From Capronia americana (Eukaryota > Ascomycota > Eurotiomycetes > Chaetothyriales > Herpotrichiellaceae): DNA of 64,000 bases. Below are positions 34,027 through 44,114 of this stretch, one piece after another. The notes under the pieces are model-generated. The model saw nothing but the letters and a program-made list of their open reading frames with translations, made no database searches and was not told where the DNA came from. How positions within the stretch are numbered: the stretch's first letter is position 1; the number at the start of each line of letters is the position of its first letter. The stretch is from positions 248,001 through 312,000 of the forward strand of contig JADWQD010000013.1 in the NCBI GenBank assembly GCA_016110215.1. Direction: 5' to 3'. Made by a program: the position numbers and the translations under genes.

Positions 34027-34896
34027 TCAAGCTCTCTGCTCGAGTGTTCCCAAAAACTTGAGCACGGCATCCTGGCACTGTTCGGCTTTGTCAACGAAGA
34101 TTTCGTGCCCTGCACCGTCCACAACCTCAAATGTGCATCCCTTCAGGTAGTCTCTCTGCTTTTGTTGATCCTGAAAGTTTGTGTTGCGACTGCGAGTGGG
34201 CGCTAGGACCAACACCGGCAATTGAGACTTGGTTATATCCTCATAAAATGGTCGGATCTCGAGTGTACTCAAGAACTTTGCGTACTGCGCAAGTCCTTCG
34301 CCGCTGCTCAATCCTATCTGTTCCAGCCACCACTTCGTATACTCTGGGTCTGGTTGTCCAATTCCACCTGGCATTTTCGAAAGGCTACTACAATAGGCTT
34401 CAGAGCCCAAGGTGCGACAAGCACTCTCCCAGTCTTTATATCCCAGGGCCCACTCTTTCTGCGCCGACATTGGAAGATGAGTCGGAGTCGCACAAATAGT
34501 CAAGCTCAGTAATCGGTCAGGATGGTTGGCTGCAAAAGCTATCGCTATCATCCCTGCCGTCGATTCACCCAGAAAATGGACTTTTGGGATATTCAGCTGA
34601 TCCAACGTATCGAGGATCTCTCCTAGAATGGTGTCGAGAGAGTAATCGTATCCAGATCCTGGTTCGGGGCAGCTGGAGCGACCATGGCCTCTAAGATCCC
34701 GTCGCACAACCTTGTAATGTCGGCTGAGGGCAGGCACCCAGTGATACCAGAATGCAGCATGCCGAGCAAAGCCACTTTGAATCAAGATGGTCTCGGAATG
34801 TTTCCATGGATCGGTAAAATCGTCGATTATGACATGTGTCGTTTGTCCGTTAGGATGAGTGATGAATTGACTATGGGGGTCTGGACTTTGGGCCAT
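34027..34896 (-). CDS. Alpha/beta hydrolase
   Basis: A single exon gives 289 residues from the ATG at 34896. It is an alpha/beta-hydrolase-1-type enzyme: DLRGHGRSS, then the nucleophile elbow FLGESTAG (Ser112; the third residue after Ser is Gly), TICATPTHLP, and a catalytic His in DGAGHEIF. The architecture is like 3-oxoadipate-enol-lactonase and carboxyl-ester or C-C hydrolases. The frame continues upstream to 34974 but without an ATG. It is divergent from a sugar-porter transporter over 355 bp that contains a 9/10 copy of the palindrome. Lactone hydrolysis is an attractive role but is inference. Confidence 0.92.
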   Translation of the reverse strand: MAQSPDPHSQFITHPNGQTTHVIIDDFTDPWKHSETILIQSGFARHAAFWYHWVPALSRHYKVVRRDLRGHGRSSCPEPGSGYDYSLDTILGEILDTLDQLNIPKVHFLGESTAGMIAIAFAANHPDRLLSLTICATPTHLPMSAQKEWALGYKDWESACRTLGSEAYCSSLSKMPGGIGQPDPEYTKWWLEQIGLSSGEGLAQYAKFLSTLEIRPFYEDITKSQLPVLVLAPTRSRNTNFQDQQKQRDYLKGCTFEVVDGAGHEIFVDKAEQCQDAVLKFLGTLEQRA

Positions 34897-35083
34897 TTTG
34901 GTACTTTGTCGATTTCCCAGCTGCAGAAGGAGACAAAACTCATGGATCCAATGCAGAAAAGGCGTAACTATCACCCTTCTTTGTTATCGAATCTCCATCG
35001 GTCGCCTACTGACCCCGAACGCCAAAAATATGGCAATCGCCCGGAGCCCGCCCGAATTGCTGTAAAGCTGCCCGAGGCGAATC

Positions 35084-35093
35084 TCGGCGCCGT
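35084..35093. promoter_or_regulatory. Near-match operator (9/10)
   Basis: TCGGCGCCGT differs from the exact palindrome only in the last base; CGG-N2-CCG is intact. Confidence 0.4.
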
Positions 35094-35179
35094 ATGGGCA
35101 CTCGGATAGCCCGTTCGCCCCTCGAGCTCCCTCTATACAGCATCTCGCCAGTGCCATCTGGGTTGCTCCACCGAGGAGA

Positions 35180-35186
35180 TATAATA
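35180..35186 (+). promoter_or_regulatory. TATA-like element, MFS transporter
   Basis: TATAATA lies about 65 bp upstream of the ATG at 35252. Confidence 0.4.
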
Positions 35187-35251
35187 GTTGCTCGGTCTCT
35201 GCACAACGTGTTCTATAGATTCCCTTTCACTCGTGTCTCCCACAGAACGCG

Positions 35252-37134
35252 ATGATCTCTCTCGTGCAATTCGGTGTAAGTACCTCACCAGTGGCTCACC
35301 CTTTTACAATTGTTGACTTGAGGCCAGATTATCTGCTTCGTGTCTCTTGGGAGCTGGACATACGGATATAGTTCCGCAATCATAGCCACGACGCTCGGTC
35401 AGCCAACCTTTCTTCACTATCTGGGCCTCGACACCGCCTCCAATGCAGCTGCTCTGTTTGGGGCGATCAATGGCCTATTCTCAGTGGGAGGCTTTTTTGG
35501 ATGCATTGCCTGCTGCTACTTGGCCGACGCTTTGGGAAGGAAGAAAGCCATTCTAGTGGGCGCCCTTCTAGCCATAGTCGGCAGTGGCATTCAAGCTGGG
35601 GCAGTGCATATCGCCATGTTCATAGCCGGCAGATGGCTCACCGGACTTGCCGTGGGTAAGTGACGGATGCAATAACAGAAGGAAAACCCTCGTGGTAATG
35701 TACACATGGGCTGACACCATTGTCTAGGCATTCTTGTGATCCTGGTGCCTCTTTACCAGAGCGAAATCGCACCTCCCAAGATCCGAGGCTTTCTGGTCGC
35801 GATGCATGGTGCTATGCTTGGTGTCGGCTATATCCATGCCAGCTTTACCGGGTTCGGGTTCTATTTCGTGGACGCAAATGCTGCCCAGTGGAGGCTTCCA
35901 CTTGCGATCCAAGCATTCACCCCTATCCTTCTCTCCATCGGTGTCATGTTCGTCCCCGAATCGCCTCGATGGCGTAAGTTCCACACTTTGGTGCAGATTG
36001 CGCACTCGCTGAATTTGGATGACAGTTCTCATGCAAGATCGTTACGAAGAGGCTTTCAAGGCCTTCCATTCCTGCAGAACCGAATCTGTGAATCAAACGC
36101 ACCGAGAGGCCATTCAGGAAGAGTTCCACTTGCTTCATTTGCAGGTGGCCGAGGAGATGAAAGATCCAGTACCACTGATCGGCTTCTTCAAGAGACCCGC
36201 CTTACGAAAGAGGTGCTTCGTCGCCTTCCTGGTGATGTGCGCGGCTCAAGGCACCGGAACTCTGGTCATTAATAGTGCGTTCTCTGGTTTCTACCCCAGG
36301 GGGAACTGTTGAGGGCACCGACTTACCCGTGGCCGTGCAGATTATTCAGCTCTTATCTACTCAAGGCTCGGACTCGAAACTACCCTACAGCTGCTTCTAA
36401 ATGCCTGCTGGCTGTGCATGGGTCCGCCGGGAAATTTCTACAATGGCTGGGCTGTTGACAAGGTTGGCAGGATCCCGATGATGTGTGAGTAGAGATGATC
36501 CCCATAACGTACCAGGCTGACGCCATATCTAGTGATTGGCCTGACTGGATGTATTGTGGCACTGATTGGGGAGTGCGCTTCGGTGTCGGTCTTTCAGAGC
36601 AGTGGCTCCAAAGCAGCTGGCAAAACCGCCGTGTTCTTCATCTTCTTTTTCCTCCTTTTTTTCGCCACACATATCGACGCCACTACCTATATCTATGCGG
36701 CGGAAATCTTCCCAAATCCAGTCCGAGCTCGTGGACTCAGCATAGGAGTCAGTGGCCTGTTCCTATCATCTTTGATCTATCTCTCCACTGCGCCAACCGC
36801 TTTCGAAGAAGTGGGCTGGGAGTTCTATCTGGTGTTCATCTCGGTGTCGTTTGTCACTGGCATAGTCATATACTTTGTGTTCCCAGAGGTAAGATTAGAA
36901 TCACCACTGCTGGACTACGAGTGCTAATAAACCTATCAGACAAAGGGAATGGCACTTGAGGATATTGCCGAGAAGTTCGGGGATGATATCGTCTTGTCCG
37001 ACCCACGACAGGAGGCAATTCGTAAACGCTTCGCCGAGTCACACTACATTACTGAAGGGCTCGAGGCAGCTATGCACGAGAAAACGGCTGAGAATGAAGT
37101 GCACTTGGTGCATGTGGAGGAAGTCAGAGACTGA
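35252..37134 (+). CDS. MFS sugar-porter-family transporter
   Basis: Seven exons (35252-35275, 35328-35655, 35728-35973, 36026-36274, 36341-36484, 36533-36888, 36940-37134) give 513 residues with about 12 hydrophobic segments. Sugar porter signatures are present: DALGRKKAILVGA, GRWLTGLAVGILVILVPLYQSE, VPESPRWLL before the central loop, EIFPNPVRARG, and the end FPETKGMALEDIAEKFG. The first exon encodes only eight codons and is supported by a clean GTAAGT donor. Members move hexoses, quinate, inositol or other polyols at the plasma membrane. Here it may import a hydroxylated cluster substrate. The lack of Q/W sugar-binding residues was not checked by alignment. Confidence 0.9.
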
Positions 37135-37393
37135 TATCTTACAGATACCGGTTCAAGACCCTGGTTCCGGTATAGCGGAGGAACAACCAAACAAGCATGG
37201 ATAGGAAGCTTCCAATCACATGCTTGGCCAAGGGAGTCTCGAACCTGGATAGATCCAAGTAAAGAGGGCCTGGGTTGTTGTGGACTTGCACTGCCGACTG
37301 TGAATACCTACACCTACGGTCGGTAGGTCAAAGGTGCATTTATCATGCAGCATCTTTGTGAGAAGACAGATTGACATGAACCCTACGTTTCCT

Positions 37394-38533
37394 TTAACTG
37401 CCTGCACCTTCTACCTTCTCATCCATAATCATGAGCCACACCGAAGTACAGTCGCGGTCCTTTGTTAGCAGATTGGTCAGCACCGGTAAGACTGCGGCAG
37501 AAAGGAGCCGGACTACTTACAACGCAACGAGGGTCCTTTGCCGACCTTTTGAAAACCTCCAATGCCGCCTTCGCGACGGCTGGCTCGATTCCTGTCTGCT
37601 CTGCCGCTTCTATGGCGAGGCTGATGTCTTTTACGGCCATGTGCGGTTTGAAAGTTGGATGGTAGCCATGGCTACTCGGAGCGTGAGGCACAATCCCCGG
37701 AACTGGTAGCATATTTTCCAACACCCAAGACTGGCCGGTGGAATTGCGAATACAGTCGTAGAGGACCTTCTTGTCGACGCCTGCCCGGATCCCCACTGCC
37801 ATGGCCTCTGCAGTAGCAAGAAGCACCGAGCAGGAAATATAATTGTTAGTGATTTTGGCGGCCAGTCCATTGCCGAGGGTCCCGCAGAACGAAACCTTTG
37901 CAGGAGGGCCCATCATCGTCACAATCTCACGGATCTTCCGGGAAACAGGGTCGTCGCTGTTGTCCTTATGACCGACGAGGAATGCGAGGGTACCATTCTG
38001 AGCGCCTACTACTCCTCCCTGTTCGAATTGGCCGCCCGTCAGCAACGGAGAAAGAGGGCTTTTTCTGTGGAGACTTACCGAGACTGGAGCGTCGACGTAT
38101 GTCCCAATGTTTGCATCGGTAATCTGACGGCCAACATCCCTTGTCGTGTTCATATCAATTGTACTACATTCAAGGATCAAGCGGTCTCCTTTATTTGCTC
38201 GTATGATGGCACCAGAACCTTCTAAATAGACGCTCCGAACGTGGGCTCCTTGTGGGACGATGGACAGAATCACCTCGCTCCGGTTGGCAAGATCTCTGGC
38301 AGTCTCCGTCACTTCGACAGGCCCGAACTGGCTGAATAACTCTATAAAGCGCTTGCATGACGCCAGAGAAAGGTCGTTGATAAAGAGGGTCGAAGCCGGG
38401 GGCATCTTCTTGCGGATGTGTCCTGCCATCTGGAAGCCCATGGCGCCCAGTCCTATAATCCGTTATCATGGGTTCAGACAAGACCGGTTTCCGTTAAGGG
38501 GGGCATGCCAATGAATCCTATATTGTTTGTCAT
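37394..38533 (-). CDS. 3-hydroxyisobutyrate dehydrogenase-like beta-hydroxyacid dehydrogenase (copy 1)
   Basis: Four exons (38533-38509, 38452-38079, 38018-37521, 37459-37394) give 320 residues. The N-terminal Rossmann motif is IGFIGLGAMG. It is followed by LILECSTID (substrate-binding DxSTID-like), GTLAFLVG and GLAAKITNNY with the catalytic Lys of the 6-phosphogluconate/HIBADH superfamily. Exon 1 codes for MTNNIGFIG and is joined by a GC-AG intron (38508-38453). The copy at 39068 has an ordinary GTAAGT donor at the same place. Intron 2 (60 nt) is stop-free. The enzyme should oxidise a 3-hydroxy acid with NAD(P). It is head-to-head with copy 2. Confidence 0.92.
38453..38508 (-). other. GC-AG intron in HIBADH-like copy 1
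   Basis: The donor on the minus strand is GCATGC and the acceptor TTATAG, 56 nt. The paralogue has a GT-AG intron at the homologous position and phase, which supports the call. Confidence 0.75.
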
Positions 38534-39067
38534 CCTTGCGATGGTAAAGGGTAACGTGGATGACCAGGCGATGTTCAATATAGTCCACCGGAGGACAGGA
38601 CAATATCGAAGGTTGTTCAATCAACCAGACTCCAGGAGAAACGAAAATTGCTGGCCAAGTATGGGCCATATGCTTATTCAAGGAATGCAGGGCATGAAAT
38701 GCTGCATCGCATGCCGGTGAGGCTCAGCTGTCTCCAGCGGGACGTTCACTGGCCTCTCACTACAGCCCACCGAGCGGAGGGGATTGTTCACCTCGGGGTC
38801 CACGCTCGGTCACTTGGAGATGACGGAGTTGTTGGCGCTTGAGTATTCCCCTCCAATGAGCTTCAGGCCGACGACTCGCTTGATCGAAGACCCGCTAATC
38901 ACACCGAGTACCGCGTCTTCGATCCAATGTCGACTACCCTATTTCATCGCCTTGTGCAAGGTTAAATGAGTCCTTGATAGTCCTTACACCTTTGTGAAGA
39001 GCTCCAGATCCAGAGACGAATCAATATATACACATACTCTCTCTTGGTCTGCACCACATTGACGGAC
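38534..39067. promoter_or_regulatory. Divergent promoter of two HIBADH-like genes
   Basis: The 534 bp lie between two paralogous genes transcribed apart. They include TATATA at 39025-39030, 38 bp before the + start, and several CTCGG/CCGAG half-site-like words. No gene is supported inside. Confidence 0.5.
39025..39030 (+). promoter_or_regulatory. TATA-like element, HIBADH-like copy 2
   Basis: TATATA lies 38 bp upstream of the ATG at 39068. Confidence 0.4.
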
Positions 39068-40277
39068 ATGGCGCCCGAGAAAGGTATTGCGTTCGTGGGT
39101 AAGTCTATCATCCCCCTCGAATTTCGTAGTGAGGTTAAATGGGAGATGGGCTAGGGTTAGGAAGGATGGGTTACCGAATGGCCTCGAATTTACGCAAGAA
39201 GACGCCCAAGGAAACGCCACTATACATCAACGACCTGAACCTCGAAGCATGCAAAATGTTCGCCGAGGAACACACAGATTTCGGCCCAGTTCATATCGTC
39301 AAGTCTGCCAAAGAAGCAGCGACTCAGGCGAAGGTTGTCATTTCCGTCGTCACAGCCTCACCGCATGTGCGGTCCCTTTACCTTGATGATCAGACGGGGA
39401 TCATTCTGGCGCCCAAGGACCCAGAGAGGGTTATGCTTGAATGCAGCACCATAGACTTGACCACCACCCGAGACGTGGAACGCAAACTTTCTGAGGCAGG
39501 AGTTGGCACTTACATTGACGCTCCTATATCAGTAAGCTGTCCTGTTTCCCCTTGCAAGCCAACTTCCTCCTGCGTGCGGTGAATTATCGAACCTTTTGAT
39601 CCAGAAATCGGAACCTGACTTGGCCAAAGGGTGGTATTAAGCGAGCGGGGGAGGGCACTCTTGCGTTCATGATTGGGCATCCCGGAGACCCAGGTTCGGA
39701 TCCCGTGGCACAGAGGATCTTTGATATTATCAGAACAATGGCTCAAGAGGACCGCATCACGTTCTGCGGAACGTTTTCCACCGGCTTGGCGGCCAAAATC
39801 GCCAATAACTATGCCGCCTGTAATAACATGGTTATTCTGGCAGAGGCTTTCGCCATGGGTATGGCAAACGGTGTGGACAGGAAGGTATTGTTCGAGTGCA
39901 TGCGCAACTCGAGTGGGGCATCATGGGCACTCGAGTACGCTCAGCCTGTTCCTGGCATCGTTCCGGGTCCTGCGAGCAACAAGTACGAAGTCTCGTTCCT
40001 CATTCCCATGATCATAAAAGACATGGCTCTGGGTGTCGACATGGCGAAACTGGGCAATACGCCGGCCCAAATGGGGGAGACTTCGCTGAAGATATATGAA
40101 GCAGCAGACAAGGACCCGCGTTGCAAGGTAAGTCGCCGTGTTCTCATGATTGTGGACTCCATCGTTCTGGCTACTTGGCAGTTGGAACGAATGACTGACC
40201 GATGCCAGGATTTGGATTGCACTTCAGTATGGTTGCACTTGAGTGACTGTAGATTCGATCCAGAGTTCCAGAAATAG
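39068..40277 (+). CDS. 3-hydroxyisobutyrate dehydrogenase-like beta-hydroxyacid dehydrogenase (copy 2)
   Basis: Four exons (39068-39098, 39155-39531, 39630-40127, 40209-40277) give 324 residues. IAFVGLGRMGYRMA is the cofactor loop; VMLECSTIDL, GTLAFMIGHPGD and GLAAKIANNY (catalytic Lys) follow. The last exon starts DLDCTSVWL, closely matching DRDCTSVWL of copy 1. Intron number, order and phase equal those of copy 1, so the two arose by duplication and inversion before considerable divergence. The predicted reaction is NAD(P)-dependent oxidation of a 3-hydroxy acid. A different substrate from copy 1 is likely given the sequence divergence, but this cannot be named. Confidence 0.93.
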
Positions 40278-40654
40278 GTACCTTGAGACCAGAATATGAT
40301 TCAAGACCCATGACTGGCTGTAGACTGCCGACATCAATGGACTCGTTTATCTTCCTAGCTTCTCGGATGAGTTGTCAGTACCTTTCGGCATGTAGATTAT
40401 GCTTATTACTGCAGGAGAATTTCTGTGCAGAATGCTCCCCGAAGCCAGCCCAGCTCGACATTGACTTTTTCCCTGAATTGGAGTGGACTGGCCGGCCCGG
40501 CTGTGGCCGAAATCGTTCGGTGTTCGAGTGCCAGAAATTTATACGAAGGCCCCGATATCGATTTCGCTGGCATAAGACTTCTCTCCAAATCCACCGACCT
40601 CATCATACGTTGGCCCCCCCTCCACTAAAAGACTTTCCAGCATTCTTTGAAGCG
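40278..40654. other. Intergenic, 377 bp, promoter of the EthD gene
   Basis: The frame of the EthD gene stays open through this stretch, but the encoded peptide is not EthD-like and its composition looks non-coding. CCGGCC words occur near 40490. Confidence 0.45.
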
Positions 40655-41068
40655 ATGAGCATCACCGTGACAGTTCTCTACGCCAACGTGCCAGACGGCA
40701 GGGTGGACGTACAAAAGTATCTCACCGGACATGCACCAAAGGTGATTAAAGAGATGGGTCCATTCGGTCTCAGAGGTAAGCACTATTTTGTCGAAGACAC
40801 AAAATCTGCCACTGGTACGATCAGAGAGATTGACGTGGCCTCTCGATGTCCAGGTGTCCGAGCGGTGCAATTATACGGGTCACCGATAAAACCAGGTGCC
40901 GATACACAGTACCTTCTTCAAGTTGCGCTCGACTGGGATTCTCTGGAAGCTTTCCGCGCGGCATTTGAGGCGACGAGTGAGAAGTTGATGGGGGATATCG
41001 ATTCGTTCAGCAATCTTTCGCCGCTCATCATGTATGGCGAGATCATATTGGAGACGAAGTTACACTGA
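40655..41068 (+). CDS. EthD-domain protein
   Basis: Two exons (40655-40775, 40854-41068) give 111 residues, the normal length for EthD-like dimeric alpha/beta-barrel proteins. It opens VTVLYANVPDGRVDVQKYL, has GHAPKVIKEMGPFGLRG in helix 1, then YLLQVALDWDSLEAF and the closing NLSPLIMYGEII. The 78-nt intron is stop-free, but removing it gives the compact family length and joins GLRG to VRAVQLYG. EthD proteins accompany oxidative degradation or tailoring operons and include ring-modifying dehydratases; the reaction here is unknown. The 3' coding part forms one arm of a 64-bp perfect inverted repeat with sequence just past the stop. Confidence 0.9.
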   Translation: MSITVTVLYANVPDGRVDVQKYLTGHAPKVIKEMGPFGLRGKHYFVEDTKSATGTIREIDVASRCPGVRAVQLYGSPIKPGADTQYLLQVALDWDSLEAFRAAFEATSEKLMGDIDSFSNLSPLIMYGEIILETKLH

Positions 41069-41165
41069 TGTGATGGAGGGAAGGCCCGCGTGAGGACAAA
41101 TTTCTCACTCGTCGCCTCAAATGCCGCGCGGAAAGCTTCCAGAGAATCCCAGTCGAGCGCAACTT
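40920..41165. repeat. 64-bp perfect inverted repeat (arms 40920-40983 and 41102-41165)
   Basis: The left arm lies in the last exon of the EthD gene and the right arm 34-97 bp beyond its stop codon, with a 118-bp spacer. Base by base the arms are exact reverse complements, so the minus strand of the right arm also reads KVALDWDSLEAFRAAFEATS. A transcript through the gene could fold into a long hairpin. Confidence 0.95.
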
Positions 41166-41755
41166 TGTCCCCTTTGCTGGTCAGTCCTGTCCACCTTTGC
41201 ACTTCTTAGAAAGCCTTCTAACGTCTCAGATCATATGGTTATTGACCTCGTCAGCGATGTTGAGTCCCTTGTATACTCCCATCAACGACATGAAGCAAGG
41301 GACTAGTGGCTCGAGATGGATATCCTAGGATACGTTGCAGGTGATGGCCAATCGGAGGTCTCTGGGTCAGATATCCACAAATACACATACAAGAATCTTG
41401 GACCCCATCCCCTCCGCACTTGAGCGATCATAAAACACTGCGGCCGAGTAGCGACCGGCCTATACTATACTCGGGATGCTCTTTCCCTTTTTGACATCGC
41501 CGGTATATTCGTTAACCGGCCTGAGATTCGGGCCGGCGGCCAGCATGACCAATCAAGGCCCTCCCGAGCTGAGAGTCGGATGACATCGAGGCACCTTCGT
41601 TGTTCGCAACCCCGCGACAACTCGTCCGAGATTCAGGGGTTCCCTCGGGCTATTAATTTTACAGGAGATGAAAACTTCTTATAGTGCACTGTTGACGCGC
41701 TGGTCGTCAGCACTAACTTTTGTACAAATCCCCGTCGGCGTCAATTGTGCAGAAT
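41069..41755. other. Intergenic, 687 bp, promoter of the Dal5-like transporter
   Basis: It contains the right arm of the inverted repeat, then a GC-rich stretch at 41440-41560 with several CCGGCC and GGCCGGC words and a CCAATC at 41550, plausible regulator sites. No gene is seen. Confidence 0.45.
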
Positions 41756-43493
41756 ATGCATAACATGGAGCCCAACAAAGCCATCAACTTAGCGGCTATT
41801 CATCTCGAGGAACGCCATGGCGGCGCAGTCGACCACGGTCAAGAGATCCAGAAGTCCATCGCTCTGGACGAGGTTCACGGCGATGAAGCTGTTAAGGTGA
41901 TCGCTTCGTACAGCGGAGGCCACGAATGGACCGCAGAAGAGGAGAAACAACTGGTGAGGAAGATCGATCGACGACTGCTGGTATTCTTGTGCCTGTCCTA
42001 CGGCTTTCAGTATTACGACAAGGCAATGTTTTCACAAGCTGTATGATGCCTCCTTTCCTATCGGCGTGCCTCCAAACTAACCACCGTACCGTATCAAAAA
42101 GGCGATCTTCGGTATGAGAGATGACCTCGATCTGACCGTCGGCAATCGTTACTCCTTCTCAGCCTCGATCTTCTATCTGGGCTTCATTTGCGGTGCCTAC
42201 CCCGCTGTAGTCCTGTCCCAGCGCTTTCGCATCGAGCACGTGGCCGGCATCATTCTCTGCATCTGGGGTGCCGTATTGATGTGCGCCGCCGCGTGCAAGA
42301 CGTTCCGAGGCATCTATGCCCAGCGATTCTTTCTCGGTTTCCTTGAGGCCGGCATCGCGCCTATATTCATGCTCGTTGTGGGTAGTTGGTACAAGAAGAA
42401 TGAGCAGGCTTTCAGGATGGGGATATGGTACTCCTGCACTGGTAGGTTTGTTGTTTCTCGATTGACTTCTGCAAATCCTCACGCCCTTGTGTACCAAAAG
42501 GATACATCTCCATTTTCTCCCCGCTGGTTAATTACGGCCTTGGACACATCACCGGTGGCGATTTGGCACCGTGGCAATACATGTTTCTTTTCGCGGGGAC
42601 CTTGACGGTACTCTGGTCGTTCATCATTTTCTACAGACTGCCTGGGGATCCCATAACCGCCAAAGGGTTCAATGAACGCGAACGATACTTAGCCGTGGCC
42701 CGCCTCCGATCCAACAACACTGGCGTGCGCAACGTCCACTTCAAACCCGGCCAGGTCCTAGAGGCCCTCCTCGACACCAAGTTCTGGCTAATCTTCGCGA
42801 TGGCGTTTCTCATGATGATAGCAAACGGGCCCCAATCGACCTATCAAGCCATCATCGTGGCCGGTTTTGGATTCAGCTCACTCAACTCCCTCCTCCTTCT
42901 CATGCCATTCGGCTTTATCATCGGCAGCATCGAACTTGGCGCACCTTACTTGGCGTACAAAATCTCAAACATCCGAACCTACCTCATCGTCCTCTGCCAG
43001 TGCCTGACCGTGATGTCGTCCCTCTTGCTATGGATTCTGCCCCGGTCCCAACTCGGCGGCCTCCTCGTCGGTGTCTACTTCTTGGGCTCCTTTGCCGGCA
43101 GCTATGTCCTCTCCATGACGCTGTCCATAGCCAACACGGCGGGCTACACCAAGCGCTCCTTCGTCTCGGCCGCTATGTTCATCGGCTACTGCCTTGGAAA
43201 CGTGGTGGGGCCGATCCTGTTCAAGTCCAGAGACGCTCCGAGATACGTCCCAGCCTGGATCGTGGTAGTGGTGACATCCAGTCTCGCCGCCTGCTTGACC
43301 ATGGTCTATCGACTCTTGTGCATCTGGGAGAACAGGCGGCGGGACAGGACGGGGTCTTTGGAGGGATTCGATCATGCTTACGAAGATGACCTGACCGACA
43401 AAAAGGTAGGTTCTGTCCTTGTATCTTGGCAACCGAACAAGAGGTTACTCATTTCTTACTCTCCAGAATCCACAATTTCGCTATGTCTATTGA
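41756..43493 (+). CDS. MFS anion:cation symporter, Dal5/allantoate-permease-like
   Basis: Four exons (41756-42040, 42102-42441, 42501-43405, 43467-43493) give 518 residues with about 12 hydrophobic segments. A long hydrophilic N-terminus ends in DRRLLVFLCLSYGFQYYDK, typical of the Dal5/Tna1 group. Signature stretches GFLEAGIAPIFMLVVGSWYK, QAFRMGIWYSCTG and ANTAGYTKRSFVSAAMFIGY are clear. The last exon adds only eight codons (ends PQFRYVY). Such permeases import carboxylates, nicotinate, allantoate or pantothenate with protons. Near a CoA ligase and HIBADH-like genes, an organic acid is a reasonable substrate guess. ATG 41756 is the first in frame; ATG 41765 follows closely. Confidence 0.93.
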
Positions 43494-44114
43494 CGAAGGC
43501 GGCTCGTGGTGAAGAAGGTAGCTTTTCACATCGGAATCGACCGAATCAATCGCTCAGTCCTGAGATAAATTGGGGCTCAAATTGCCATCAGGGTGCCAGA
43601 TGTCAGGCGCCCCAACGGATTTGGAACAACTCCAAACTGTCAGCTCTGCTATAGTATATAGTCTACTGTTAAAAAACTGTGACAAAGAAGGGAATGAATA
43701 ACACAAGCTTGGCATGGCGAACTATATCAATTCGGCTGTATGGACGCGGTATTTTGAGAGCAGCACATTTGCCCAGGACAGGAACCTCCAGGCTACCCCA
43801 GCAAAAGGACCGAAGGCAGGTGTGGAAAGGGGACTACAAGATACCTGGTATGTTTACAGAACTCAGCGATGGCCGGTTCCGAGGAGTTGACCGGTTCGGC
43901 GTGTGTGTACCCAATCAAAGGCTGGTCTCGGTAGCAAACTTGTGCCATGGGTCTGGATCCTGGGGCCCCGCAACCATATCTCTTTCGTGCATTGCTCGGC
44001 CGCCTCGTGGGTACTAGGGGGCGGAGCCCTCCTCTGCCACGAGTATTTCTCTCTCGATTCCGCCCTGCCTCTCTCACCTCGCACCCCATTTCCGGAGCAA
44101 CTTGTTGGTACACC
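43494..44114. other. Intergenic, 621 bp, no gene seen
   Basis: No recognisable protein is present on either strand. It contains the promoter of the second sugar-porter gene. Confidence 0.45.

Larger units (their letters stand above)
34897..35251. promoter_or_regulatory. Divergent promoter of hydrolase and MFS transporter
   Basis: The 355 bp contain TCGGCGCCGT at 35084-35093 (one base from the palindrome), CCCGAGGC just before it, and TATAATA at 35180-35186 serving the transporter. No gene is inside. Confidence 0.5.

Noticed and set aside
40918..41202. A 94-codon minus-strand frame matching the EthD protein
   Set aside because: It is only the mirror image produced by the 64-bp inverted repeat; the rest of the frame is unlike EthD and starts at a non-ATG codon.
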